64,000 nucleotides of DNA from Gorsachius magnificus (taxonomy: Eukaryota > Chordata > Aves > Pelecaniformes > Ardeidae), in the NCBI GenBank assembly GCA_034008185.1, contig CM067082.1:98761311-98825310 (forward strand), written 5' to 3'. This document shows positions 36,383 to 49,048 of this stretch, one piece after another. Each line of letters starts with the position of its first letter. Position 1 is the stretch's first letter. Under the pieces are notes generated by a model. The model searched no databases and was not told where the DNA came from. It was given only the letters and a program-made list of their open reading frames with translations. Position numbers and translations under genes: made by a program.

Positions 36383-39300
36383 GCATATTTCCTACAATTT
36401 TTCATTAGCATTTTTGTCCCCACGAAGCCACGCTACAGCTTACTGGGAAGGCCACAGCTGGCTTCTTCAAGATAGAAGCCCAGATTGATCTGTTCTTGGC
36501 TGTTCCCACATAGATGTTAACATTTCAATGAGCTCATGTTTTAAAAGGTTTGCAAACAAATCTTTTTCCTTCCCTCCTGTGCTCTGTCCTGCCCAGCTGC
36601 TGCTTTCGCTTCACAGCAGGCATGGTGCTGTGTCCCCAGTTGCTAATGGGAAGTCAGATGACCATTTTTAATGAGGTGGAACAACCCACAGACATTATTA
36701 ACCTAGACTGTTCCTGAACTTCTGTGCCCCACAGCAGTACTTGAGACATCGGCAGTGTCTTAGGTCCAGCTACATGTCAGCATTTTCAGACGCCTAGTGT
36801 TCAAGTCTGCCTTAGCAGAAGAGATCGCACTGTCATCCATGGTGTGTAGCAATCTGTTACAGGCAGCGACCTGGTACACACATCTATTTTATTAGATCTG
36901 GGGAACTCCTTAAGTGAAAGAGCCCAGGGAGAGGAGGGTTGTTCCAGATTTTTTGGCAAAATGATTCTCATTCTTGAGGTGTCGCAAGATCTAACACTGG
37001 GCTTTCCAATTCCCCAATTCTAGTAGTGTGTGTTATAACTAGCTATGAAGCAGATCCTAAAGAAGAAAAAAAAAAACAACACACACTCATAGAGCAGAAA
37101 ACAAGCTAATGCTTAAACAATTTAAATAAATGACAGGTTAAATAAGCAATTTCAGCTATGATTTTTAAAAAACTCAGTGAAACTATGTTATCTCACCAAG
37201 TAATAATTCAGTTCAGTTCTTCTTCTCAGTATGGAAAATCTTTTGGACATAAGCATGTGTCTCCACACTTCTAAAAAAACCAAATAAAAACCAAAAGAGA
37301 AAAAAACCTCCACCCTACAGAACCCCCAAGCTCTCCAATAAAAAAAAGAAATGTTTATCTTTACCACACATAGACTTTGAAATACATTTGCTTAGCAAAT
37401 ATTGTAGCTTATTTCTCTAGTCTATTACATAAGTCCAGTCCTTGCTATGCTGAGAGCACCAGAAGATCCTAAAAGCAATGAACATGCCCCAATTTGAGTA
37501 CAATGAGAGCTCTTGCTGGTCACATTCTGTATTGCAGAGCCTTCAATTCCTTAAGTTTGTTTCCAGGTGCTCTAGAAATTGCTATATTCATACTTTAGTT
37601 GCATTTGGGAACAGAAAACAAAACTATTAATTTTAATCTTTGCAGTTAATTTGTTCCAGTATCTCTGCTCCTTAAGTTTATGTAACAGAAGTGCCTGCAC
37701 AGTTATTAATTAAAAATTCAATGTAAGCACTTTTTATATATCAATTTTACTGTTAGTGATATATTTTGGAACATAAAATTTGGACATATTTTAAAACAAA
37801 ACCAAATCCTGTCATCCTCAGTATTATTATTTTAAAGAGAACACATTCATGCAACCTGAAGATCATTAGCTGTTGATTTCAACACCTTAAACCAGGTGGA
37901 GATCCTCTCAACTGGGTACCAGCAATTTTCTTTCTTTGTCTCACTTTCCAGACATCGATGCAGGAAGGGAAGCTACTGGAAATGTTCTGGTGAAAATAAT
38001 AGACTAAAAGTCTTCCTGTTGGCATGGAGATAGGAGTAAATCAAAGTCACTACACTTAAAGTGCTGTCAAAAAGTGTACCTTGTTAAAAAATCATGAGCC
38101 AGTGCTCCATTAAAGCAGCACAGTTTGGGGAGGAATAATTACCAGTCTCCATACTTCATGTTTGCTTGTCATTTCATCTCAGTCATAATTTAAAATACAA
38201 AAACTAGGAAATGGAATGAGTTAGTTTGGGTATGTGTCCAGCTAACTCCTGGACAAAGAAGGTACTGGCTGCTTCAGTGGGAATATTCTCTTCTGAAAGT
38301 TCCTGGCTGTGGGCAGGACCAGCTCTGCAGATAACCCTTCACAATCTCCTCCTGACGTCTCTTCTGTCTGGAGACTTACCCCCTACAACTGTTAGGCAGC
38401 TATAAAAGGTCTTTTTTTTTTTTTTTTCCACCATAAGTTCATGCTCCTTCCTATCTGGAAAAATCTGCCTTTGATTTTATGCAAACTAAATTGTGGGCTT
38501 TTTTTCCTGATTATCCAGAATGATGAATTCTCAACAATAGGTTCAAGTAAAATTGGAAAAAAAAAAAAAAGCAACTTTAGTAGCACTCCTGACACAACAA
38601 TGCTGTGTAAAATAAAAAAAATTATCAGTAATATTTAAAAAATAAATTTTAAAGGTTGTATATAGGACAATTATTTTCCATTCTAGTTGCAGGACAAGAC
38701 TATGGTATTTTTTCACACAGAGACATGGATGTATGCATATGTGTATTTACCCGTTACAAATTTTTTCAGTATTTTTCAGTCCATGTGTCATGAAAAGCTA
38801 GAAGATGAATACAAAAACAATCGGCAGTGAAAGGCAAACATGGGCTGACTTCCAGCTCTTTCTTCTAATAGCAAGCTGTCAATCAGATGCAAATAATGTA
38901 TCTGTCTTTTGCAATATGAACTTCCACAGAGAAAAGTAGGAGACTTTGTGGTTTAATTCCCTCAGAGCATAATCTCCGTGCAGATCTACTCAGTGTACCT
39001 AAATCCACCTTAAGTAAGTACAGAGTAAAATGAGATTTTAAATTTTTTTACCTTATTGCAGGAGGACATCCTGGAAGTACATTATTAAATTTCTTCTGTG
39101 ATAAAAGGAGTAATGAAGCCTTTCTTCTCCTTGGGTTAATTCATTGGTCTGGCAACAGGTAGCAAGAACTTCTGCTCCCCCTGTTAAGTACTCTGCACAG
39201 CAAATATTTGCCTTCAGAATGAAGCAGCATCGGTGCCAGGTGTTTCCAGCTCCATCGCGTGCTGCAGGGGACAAGCAGAAAATCCAACCCACGGACCATT

Positions 39301-39983
39301 CTACAACCCTCTTCCACCTTTCCTAGCTTCATTGACGCGACCTCGAGGCTTTCCAATATACCCTGTCTGCAAAATACATAATGATTTCTTTTTGCGTACA
39401 GTCATCTGGAAGAAATAAACAGTTTTCCCAAACCCACAGGAAGCTTCTCTGGGAGGAATCCAAGGCTGGGTGAGACATCAGAGGCATATTGCCAGTGTCT
39501 CTTGCTTGTGTTGGCAACTCATTGTCACTTCATCGCACCACACTGTGTTTAACTGCAGTTTATAGATGCATACAGAGCAACAGTCCCTACAACTACCTTA
39601 GCACAGTGGCTGGCCGTATAATGAGAAACAGATTGGATCAGGGCAGCTCAAGTGTAGTCTGGTTTAAATGATGCAATAGGACTGATGCAAAGTACTTGCT
39701 TAACATACTCCTAACAACTTTAAAAATAAAACTTGACTGTGCTAAGAAAACCAAAAGTCCGTGTGTAATATTTTTAAACTGGGAAAGACTTGTCTGCACT
39801 GTAAGTTCTGTCAGGGCAAAAGCTGGTTTCAATGATCTGTAATGAGAATATTGCAGTCTCCAGAACAGTATCCCACAAAGTGGTTTTTGCATTGCTGGTG
39901 GAAGTGGTGCACTGCTTTTGGATAAGAGATCGGCTGCTTATAAGTAATTGGTTGAAATTGTCCATTATTTGTCCAAATTTTGC

Positions 39984-40110
39984 ATACATGTATTTTTATA
40001 TATGCATGTGCACACATGCACACATGTTCACACACATGTACACACACACACGTGTGTTCTATATATATATGCAGGCACACCCAAGCACACGATATATACA
40101 CACACATAAG
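39984..40110. repeat. Compound CA/TG/TA simple-repeat region
   Basis: Interrupted (CA)n and (CATG)n-like tracts (gcacacatgcacacatg, acacacacacacgtgtgt) surround a (TA)5 tract near 40064. Alternating purine-pyrimidine sequence of this kind can adopt Z-DNA. It opens spurious frames rich in His, Cys, Val and Tyr on both strands. Confidence 0.85.
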
Positions 40111-41344
40111 CATTTATAGAGAGACATAATTTTAGTTTTAGCCATAATATTTAACCCATTTTACAGAGTGGAGATAGGTACAGAATAGAGGTAAATCCTC
40201 TGCTTTGGTCACATGTCAGACTTATGGTGACTTTTTCTTTGAGATCTCTAGCATAATCTCCATCCACTATACACCCTGCCCTCTTCAACTCCCTGTAGTT
40301 AGGACATCATCTAGCAAGATATGGCTTCCCAGTTCAACAGATTAACTAGGGAATATACATATGGTGCAATGCCTCTCTCAGTTGTACTGTGCTGGCAGGA
40401 TTTGGTGTGTCTAGGCAAGCCTAGCATATCTAGTCCTGCAAGAAGCACCCACAGCCCTTTGACTTCTGATGGGATTTCAGCCCAAATATGCTGCCGAGCA
40501 CCTCTGTGATGTTACAGTATAAGCTGTACAATTTAAGAGCAGAAGAGAATCTTACTGGTCACAGTTTGGGCACTGATGGAGATTAGGCATGCAGTAGATT
40601 AGCGCGAAGTCGTCCAAGTGCCAGGAGTGCCTCCTGTATAAACTAGCAACCCTTCTGTAAAAATACTGCGCAACTGCTTGTTTGCTTTCAGTAGCTCTTT
40701 ATCATCAACCATGGGCTAATGTGACTTATTAAGCCTACCACGTTAGACAAATAGCCGTCAGATCGTGGCTTAAATACCATGGTATTGCCCTCATGCATTG
40801 TGTATGAGGTTTAAACAAAAGTTGTAGAGAGGATGGACATTGTTCACAACCTTTTCTGAAATTTCTTTGAATTGTTTGAACAGTAACAACAGGCCCAAAG
40901 GAACAATTTACATGGAAGTTATCTTCAAAGAATAGACTAGAGAAGAAGCACTCCCAGCCAGTCGATACAATCAGGACACAATATCCTTGCAATTCCTGAA
41001 AGGCAGAAAGCGAGTTACTTTTGTGCTTTAGATCTTGCCTTCAAAATCTTTTATTCCTCTTTCACTCACAACCCATTCCCACGGCAAAGGACTGAGGGGA
41101 TGAGGTTTGTGAGAAGGCTCCCACTGTGTCTGTCGTGACAGTGCGAGTGGTTGCTGTGCCTTTGCTGAAGTCGATTCAGCCAGAACAGAAAAGTACTTGA
41201 ATTCTCAGAAAGAATGGTCCAGTAGAAGAAGGAGTGTTTAGCAGGAAGTATGATGAAAAAAATAGATTCTGTACATCTCTGAACATTTCTAGTATAGACA
41301 GCTGTTAAGGAAATACTAAAAGAGATTAAATATATCTGAAAGCA

Positions 41345-41374
41345 TAGAATAGAATAGAATAGAATAGAATAGAA
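41345..41374. repeat. (TAGAA)6 microsatellite
   Basis: Six perfect TAGAA units, followed to about 41456 by TATA-type low-complexity DNA. The unit is close to the antisense CR1 tail (catagaat), so it may have grown from a lost CR1 tail. Confidence 0.9.
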
Positions 41375-44095
41375 ACTATAGTATATAATATATACATATT
41401 GTACAATATACTATATATGATATGTAGTATATGGTATATAAGATGATGCTATATGATCAATGACAAAAGGGGTCCCTATTTACCCAGTGAACATATCACT
41501 CCTGTCCAAGTCTGTATTTTCTTAGCAATGCTGCTAAGTTTCCATGTTGATGGCTCAAAGCTTTTGGAGCGTAAGCAGGAATTCAGCTGTGCATTCGTAA
41601 AGAACAACAGCAGGAAAGTTTCTGTTGCTAATATTTTCAGTAATAATAAAACAATACTTCTAATTAAACTTTAATGCTAATCTCACATGTCTGTATTAGC
41701 AATATAACTGGAAAAAGAAAACCCATCTCAAAGTTAAAAATATTTGGGGATGATCAGGTGTGTATGTGAAAGCTAAACCAGGTGTTTTTTCTTCAGCTTA
41801 TTAGCTGTTCATCTATAGTGTATTCTACTTGCTTGTAATGTTTTAATGCTTTTTTAAATCCTCAACTAGCACTTAACCTCCATCCTGTGAATTCTATTAA
41901 TTCTTCCAGGGCAGAAGGAAAGTCATTTGAATGTAAGAGAAACACAGCTTCTTTAAAAGCCATTCTTAGTTAAAAGCTGCAGGGGAAATAATTGAATTTA
42001 ACAGGAGCTACAGTTTCTAAATTATTGTGTGGTAAATCACAAAAAGGTCATTCACCCATGATAACTGCTCAATAATTCATTCTTTGGCTATATCCACATA
42101 GCACAGCAAAATATTTATTGGACAATATCTCATGAGCTTTGCACAAATACAGTCTAAACTTGCATAATTTGGAATAATTTACAGACTTTGGAAATTTGGT
42201 ATTGCAGAATAACTACATTACAGTTTAAAAAAAAAAAGGTATCTGTACAGATGCAGGCTTTGAGTTTAATCTTGAATCCCTCCCACTACTATGTATGTTC
42301 CCCTGAGTCCCACGTCAGCTAATCAGTGGTGATGCTACCTGTAATGCAACCTGTAAGTTCAGGATGACTCTAAAGCTTTGATACACTCTAAAATTATTAA
42401 ATTATCATAGTTGTTAAATTGTTACAATGCCTTTATGGTGGCTGATGTATATTTACCTTTCACCTTGTGTAAGGATGTGTTTTTATTACCTCTCAGTCCT
42501 GTAGACTTAGCCAAGGATGCTGAACTCTGACTGCATTCTTATCATGCTTTTTGTTGTTAATCGCCATGCTCCAGACCGAAATAATCCCTCAGCTACACCC
42601 AAGCACCTTTGCTCTCTGTGTTAGGTTTGCACACACCCTGGCTGAACTTGGACAATTGCTTGCAATTTTTCTGAGGAGCTGCAGGAGAAAGTTACTGCCT
42701 ACCTTAACTTTGCCATTAAAAGCAGTAGATGTGTTTGAACACACTCTAGGAGCAGAACAGTTACTGAAAAGGGCTCATTTTACATGGTCAAACACAGGAT
42801 AAATCCACACTTTCAGACAAATTTTTATCATTATCATAATTGGTTCTCACCGCTCTGCATATGTAAAGCAGCGATTGCAACCAGTTCAACCAGTCCCTTG
42901 AGAAATCCCATTACATAAGGAAGCGAAGAGCTATGGATGCATATACACACCACTTAGTTAAATAATGCTCTGGTCAGTCTCACAAGTCACCTGCCATGGT
43001 TCTCTCCTACCACAGCTACTTTGCTCTGCAACCTTGCTAGGGTAAAATGAGCTTCATTTAAAGTTGAACCAAGACTGCAGCTTGGTAGTACTTTGCAAGC
43101 CAAGCATATAAAACATAACCTCTCCTCTCTCTGGCCATCCGAGTATTTGGGGATTTGCTTGTTTGCTGTTAAATTTTGCCCAAGTTTCAATAATCAGTAA
43201 TTTGTGTTTGGTGACCTGCTCAGTGAGATGGATTTGAAACTCAAACTTCCCTGTGCTGAAGGTGGGAGGAGGGGATGGGGGGGCTGAGGCAGCCCTGCAA
43301 ATACTTTATACCATTCCTTTGTGCAAGGGAAAGTGACAGCTGGGGAGGATAAGTTGAACTTGGTATTTCTTTAAAACTTCCTAATATAGCAGTGTTTTAG
43401 GAGGTGTAGGGATGAATGCAACTAAGAAGGAACAGAGCTTGGGCACATGCTGAACCTGGCTGTTGCTGATGCCTTGAACATGAAGACTCAGCGGCACAGG
43501 CGTTCAGAGGTTTGTACAAACACACTGAAGACTGCAAATATTTCATGTCATGCTGAGGACATCACCCAGGCTGGGGACGGCTTGTAATGGGACAGCTGCG
43601 GAGTTTGGGGCAGGCAATTTCAGAGCTCCCTACAAAATACCATGTGGATGTGCCCTGTGACTTGACTGCTGGTGTTAACCAGTTTATCTATGTTAATAGC
43701 TGGCTTAGGCATGTCTGCACATACTGGCATGAAGGTAAAAAGAAGAATAGGAAGGATAAGGGTAGGAAAAGGAGAGATGGAAGTAGCAGAAAATCAAATG
43801 AGAAGAGGTGGGGTTTTGTGGATTTATGGTTTCAGAAACCTTCACTGATGATGTGTGAGAAAGAAAATTTCCTCTCGTGTTATTGCCATTTGCTCCTGCT
43901 CACTTGCTGGGAGCATTTTGTTTCCCATAGGCCCCCAAAACACTCAAGTCTTCAAATTCCACTTGCACTAATTTATATCAGCTGCCTTGGACAATTTTAC
44001 TTTTCATGTATTTTACTTTTCACTTAGCTTTCTAGAGCAACTGAACTCATCCCCTTAAAGCTTAATATAACACAACTCCCTGGTGTCTCAGAAAA

Positions 44096-46161
44096 AATCG
44101 TGCCGGGCGCGACCCGCTCTGGGGACAGCGGCAAATTTTTAATTGGGCAGAGAAGGGAAGAGACCGGCATGGCTGAGATGAGAGATGCTGGTCAAACTAA
44201 GGAGGAAGAGGGAACTGCACAGGCAGTGGAAGCAGGGAGAGGCATCCTGGGAAGAGTATAGGGATGCAGTCCGGTTGTGTAGGAATGGGGTCAGGAAGGC
44301 CAAGGCGCAGCTGGACCTAAACTTGGCTAGGGATGCAAAGAATAATAAGAAGGGTTTCTACGGGTATATCAGCCGGAAAAGGATGGTTAAAGAAAGCGTA
44401 CCCCCGCTGATGGGCGAGACTGGCAAGCTGGTAACAGCAGATGAGGAGAAGGCTGAGGCACTCAACACCTTTTTTGCCTCAGTCTTCACTGGGAACCTCT
44501 CTCCTCACCCCACCCGAGTTGATGGATGGTATGAGGGGGACTGGGAGGGCAAAACCCCTCCCGCTGTAGGAGAAGATCAGGTTCGTGACCACCTGAGGAA
44601 CCTGAACACACATAAGTCCATGGGACCTGATGAGATGCATCCCAGAGTCCTGAGGGAATTGGCCGATGTAGTCGCCAAGCCACTCTCCATGATATTTGAA
44701 AAGTCATGGCAGTCAGATGAAGTCCCTGGTGACTGGAAAAAGGGAAACATTGTGCCCATTTTCAAAAAGGGTAGAAAGGAAGACCCTGGGAACTACTGAC
44801 CTGTCAGCCTCACCTCTGTGCCTGGGAAGATCATGGAACAGATCCTCCTAGAAGCTATGCTAAGGCACATGGAGGACAGGGAGGTAATTCAAGATAGCCA
44901 GCATGGCTTCACCAAGGGCAAGTCCTGCCTAATTAACGTAGTGACTTTCTATGATGGTGTGACAACAACAGTGGACAAGGGAAAACCAATGGACATCATC
45001 TATCTGGACTTCTGCAAAGCCTTTGACACGGTCCCCCCCAACATCCTTCTCTCTAAATTGGAGAGCTATGGATTTGATGGGTGGACCGTTGGGTGGATAA
45101 GGAACTGGCTGGATGGTCGCATCCAGAGGGTAGTGGTCAATGGCTCAATGTCCGGATGGAGACCGGTGACGAGTGGTGTCCCTCAGGGGTCCGTACTGGG
45201 ACCGGTGCTGTTTAACGTTTTCATCAATGACTTAGACAGCGAGATCGAGTGCACCCTCAGCAAGTTTGCGGGTGACACCAAACTGAGTGGTGCGGTTGAC
45301 ACACCAGAAGGACGGGATGTCATCCAGAGAGACCTGGACAGGCTGGAGAGGTGGGCCTGTGTGAACCTCATGAGCTTCAACAAGGCCAAGTGCAAGGTTA
45401 TGCACCTGGGTCGGGGTAACCCCCAGTATCAGTACAGGCTGGGGGAAGAAAGGATCGAGAGCAGCCCTGCCGAGCGGGACTTGGGGGTGCTGGTGGATGA
45501 AAAGCTGGACATGAGCCGGCAATGTGCGCTGGCAGCCCAGAAGGCCAACTGTATTCTGGGCTGCATCGGGAGAAGCGTGGCCAGCAGGTCAAGGGAGGTG
45601 ATTCTGCCCCTCTACTCTGCTCTGGTGAGACCTCACCTAGAGTACTGCGTCCAGCTCTGGAGCCCTCAGCACAAGAAGGACATGGAACTGTTGGAGCGGG
45701 TCCAGAGGAGGGCTACAAAAATGATCTGAGGGCTGGAGCACCTCTCTTATGAGGCCAGGCTGAGGGAGTTGGGTTTGTTCAGCCTGGAGAAGAGAAGGCT
45801 GCGGGGAGACCTGATTACGGCCTTTCAGTACCTAAAGGGGGCCTATAGGAAAAATGGGGAAAATCTTTTTAGTAGGGCCAGCTGTGACAGGACAAGGGGT
45901 AATGGTGTTAAACTAAAACAGGGTAGGTTTAGACTGGATATAAGGAGGAAATTCTTTACAACGAGGGTGGTGAAACACTGGAACGGGTTGCCCAGAGAGG
46001 TGGTGGAGGCCCCATCCCTGGGAACATTCAAGGCCAGGCTGGACAGGGCTCTGAGCAACCTGATCTAGTTAGCGGTGTCCCTGCTCACTGCAGGGGGGTT
46101 GGACTAGATGACCTCTAGGGGTCCCTTCCAACCCAAAACATTCTATGATTCTATGATTCTA
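44096..46161 (+). mobile_element. CR1 LINE, 5'-truncated, most of ORF2 RT retained
   Basis: The most complete CR1 here. Recognisable ORF2 begins near 44145 ('GKRPAW'), just before '[17 protein letters not shown]', and runs in one frame to the 'LSNLI' stop at 46066-46068. The 3' UTR then ends in ATTCTATG octamers (46140-46160). The first ~45 bases (44096-44140) are GC-rich; I cannot place them in CR1 from memory, but they stand out from the AT-rich flank and so probably belong to the insertion. The endonuclease and ORF1 are absent. Confidence 0.95.
44145..46068 (+). pseudogene. CR1 ORF2 reverse transcriptase, broken
   Basis: The protein copied CR1 RNA into the target site by target-primed reverse transcription. 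Visible RT parts are '[11 protein letters not shown]' near 44805, motif A '[12 protein letters not shown]' near 45000, motif B '[14 protein letters not shown]' near 45172, and motif C near 45265. The frame is interrupted by three in-frame TGA codons: 44179-44181, 44797-44799 (the Trp of the 'NYWPVSLTS' block) and 45727-45729 (where the family has Arg after 'KMI', a CGA to TGA change). Motif C reads FAGD instead of FADD, so one of the two catalytic Asp residues is lost (codon 45271-45273, GGT). The open stretches are 44185-44796, 44818-45726 and 45769-46065, all in one frame with no net frameshift. The copy is inactive but only moderately old. Confidence 0.92.
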
Positions 46162-46677
46162 AAATGGCAATTGGCATAAAAGCAACTCAGATTGGATTAT
46201 GTTCCTGTTTATATTTTACCCAATGGAAGAAGTTCAAACCGATGGGTATAGTAATAAGAGAAGTATTTTGCAACTGAAAAGAGCCTTTTGGCTTGATGAA
46301 AAAAATGAAGGTGGTTATACATTGTTTATAAATACAAAGAACCTAGTCTTACAGGAAATTATATTATGTTAAACATTAATACTACCACAAAAGAAAGTCC
46401 GACAGCCTTTCCTAAAAATCATATGTGTGTTGTGACCATCTTGTAGTTTCCCTCCCTGAGTACCTATCTTCTTGACTCTCTGACTTGCCTTGGGATCCCG
46501 TCTTTGGTGACAAACTTGCTGTTTGCTTGCCAGTCCATATTGCTCCCCTGAAGGTTACTACCGCTCATGCCTTCCATCAGTCTTTTATCTAGGCCTTCTC
46601 TTCCATCCTAATGCCTCCACTGCTTACTAGTTTTGTGTCCTATGTAATTTTTTGTTGTGGCCTGGCACAAAATGGCT
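46162..46677. other. Unique spacer between two CR1 elements
   Basis: About 0.5 kb of AT-rich sequence without a recognised feature. It separates two same-strand CR1 insertions of different subfamilies. Confidence 0.6.
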
Positions 46678-47301
46678 GACTGAATATGAGCCAGCAGTGT
46701 GCACAGGTGGCCAAGAAGGGCAAGAGCATCCTGGCTTGCATCAGAAATAGTGTGACCAGCAGGAGCAGAGAAGTCATCCTTCCCCTGTACTCAGCACTGG
46801 TGAGGCTGCATCTCGAATACTGTGTTCAGTTTTGGGCCCCTCACTACAAGAAGGACCTTAAGGCACTGGAACATGTCCAGAGAAGGGCACCAAAGCTGGT
46901 AAAAGGTCTGGAGCACAAGACTTAAGAGCGACTGACGGAACTGGGGTTGTTTAATCTAGAGAAGAGAAGGCTGAGGGGAGACCTTATCACCCTCTACAAC
47001 TGCCTGAAAGGAGGCTGTAGTGAGGTGGATGTCGGTCTCTACTTCCAAGCTAACAAGTGGTAGGACAAGAGAAAATGGCCTCAAGTTGTGCCAAGGGAGG
47101 TTTAGATTCGTAGGAAAAATTTCTTCACTGAAAGGGTTATCGGCACTGGAATGGACTGCCCAGGGAGGTGGTCAAATCCCTGGAGGTATTTAAAAGATGG
47201 GTAGATGAGGTGCTTAGAGACATGGTTTAGTAGTGGACAGGTATGATTGGACTCAATGATCTTAAGGGTCTTTTCCAACCAAATGATTCTATGATTCTAT
47301 G
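46678..47301 (+). mobile_element. CR1 LINE, 3' fragment of a second subfamily
   Basis: Sense-strand CR1 starting in the part of ORF2 after the RT core ('[19 protein letters not shown]', then '[22 protein letters not shown]'). An early TAA at 46922 and later indels break the frame. The end carries the C-terminal type 'LRDMV' and a 3' UTR with two tail octamers (atgattctatgattctatg) at about 47284-47301. The 3' end resembles the copy at 21.3 kb, not the neighbour at 44-46 kb, so the two adjacent copies are independent insertions rather than a duplication. Confidence 0.93.
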
Positions 47302-49033
47302 AAAAGCACTACCAGAGGTAAAGACTAGGACTCTCCTACAGCTGGCTGGTGTGCCCTGGTCGCCTTGCTGGAGACCTCACTGGTGACCTCGCCCGCTCTC
47401 ACCTGGGTCAGGGAAAAACAGTTTGATGGATTCAGGTCAAGCAGTGATAGTGGCGATTTCTGTATATTTGCAAGACAGCACATAAGAGTTTTAGATCAGC
47501 CATGCTATTTTCAGTGGACCAGAGCATCTGTATATTCATCTTGATGGCCCATTAGGGCAAGTCAAGAGAGAGTCAGCTATACCACTGATTTGCTTGGGAT
47601 TACTGGTCTGACAAAGACAAAGACAACAGCCCCTATAATGAGGAGACAGGAAGGATGTATTTCAGACCCAAAACAAGCAAGTAAAGCTTTCATTCCCTCA
47701 GGATAGCTGAAAGCAATCAAAAGGTGCATGTTGTGATAAGCATCCAGCAGCTCAATTAACCTGTGTACAGGATAACGGTTGTTGTTGGTTATCGAGGTTT
47801 TGTCTGTCATTTATAGATGGTTCAGAGAATGGTTTGCTTCCTCATGAGGTCCCTCCTTTGCTTCCCCACAGTTGCAGGCTTCCTTCTGTGACTCAGACAT
47901 CAAATGCCTTTGGGACTGGGAGATAACGTGGTGGCAACTTCACCCATAAATGCTGGTGGCCTCTGGCCCTCTCTGTGCTGCTGCAAACGGTGCATACAAA
48001 ATGCCAGATGATCCCCTCAGAAGATATTATCCAAGGCCACAGGATTTCTTTCTCCATCTAGGCTGTTTTTCCTCCTGTTGAAGCCAGCTCCCACCAGGTG
48101 TAGGACTTCAGAGTCAAGCCTGTAGAGAATTCACCGCTTAAATTTCCCCTTGCTTTCCCACCGCTGTGTGCCAATGTACCATAAACAAGAAAGCAATGCT
48201 TGGTGCTGCAGGAGATAATTGCTAGAATGAATCATCATAAGGTAATCAGGGGGGAACTGTTTGCACCTTTGCTATGGATGCAAGCAGAAAAACCCCAAAC
48301 CCAAACAAGCTTCCACATACTTCTGTATATGCAAATGTCATGTTTTTGTAAACTGTCAACTTCCCAAAAAGCTCCTGTAGCTGTATGGCAAACTGAATTG
48401 TCTGTCTTCAGGGGACCTCCTCAGGTGGCTTTAATGAGGACAGGAAAAAAAGACCTTCTTCCTGCTAGAAAAGCCTTAAATTTCTCCGGAGTTTAGAGTT
48501 GAGTGTAGTTTGCTGTGTTTTATCATTCCTTATCACATGATTTGGTGAAAGATACTCTTTCCCCACAAGAGGCATGGCAATCTGCTGCTTGCTAGCCCCC
48601 AGGGTTTGTCCCAGCAGCCTGCAGGTGGTGTGGGAGGAGGGTGGCTCGTTGTCGGTGGGGACAAGCTGTGTTGGTGCTTCCACATGCTTCTAGCAGAAAA
48701 GCAGCTTATGGGTAGGTTCAGCAGGAAGGCCCTACAGGCAAGCATCTGTCTGTCTATCCTCTTGCCCAATACTAACAACCAGCCCGACACACCAGGTAAG
48801 TGTGGTGGCAAGGGACTGCAAGCACGTCTTGAAAAGGAGATGGGGACATTTGACTCAGAAAGCAGGTCCTTCATCTTCTTTTCCTGTAAACAAGGCTTCT
48901 GTACATACGACCACACCATCAGACATCCTAGTCTCCTGGTGCTGCTCCTGTTTTGTCAAGTTTTTGCTACCATTCACTTCAGCCTGTAACCATACAGAAA
49001 CATCCAACTAATGTCTCATTTTTTGGGTACACA

Positions 49034-49048
49034 GTGCCACCTAGTCCC
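49034..49048 (-). promoter_or_regulatory. CTCF-like motif core
   Basis: On the minus strand the ten bases aggtggcact fit AGRKGGCRSY at all positions. The five bases before it (ggact) fit CCASY at three of five. Motif evidence only. Confidence 0.2.

Larger units (their letters stand above)
33496..44095. other. AT-rich noncoding stretch with microsatellites
   Basis: About 10.6 kb without a recognised gene. It contains a 24-bp tandem duplication (36288-36331), (TA)n (36364-36382), T- and A-runs at 38412-38426 and 38557-38570, a CA/TA-rich region (39984-40110), and (TAGAA)6 with AT-rich low-complexity DNA (41345-41456). A 146-aa plus frame at 43587-44027 has no recognisable features. Confidence 0.5.

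Noticed and set aside
38401..38570. Tataaaagg at 38401 followed by T- and A-runs, possibly a promoter or an inverted-repeat element
   Set aside because: No CCAAT or GC box and no reading frame or poly(A) layout downstream. The T and A runs are simple homopolymers without paired flanks.
39053..39356. Minus-strand frame after an acceptor-like tgcttgtcccctgcag, with a faint PH-domain-like 'WHRCCFIL' run
   Set aside because: The resemblance is a few residues only, the frame has a stop soon after, and no donor or neighbouring exon was found. Not enough to call an exon.
43587..44027. 146-aa plus-strand frame just before the CR1 element
   Set aside because: No domain, no promoter or splice context, and a Lys/Arg-rich then Leu/Cys-rich composition. 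Likely chance.
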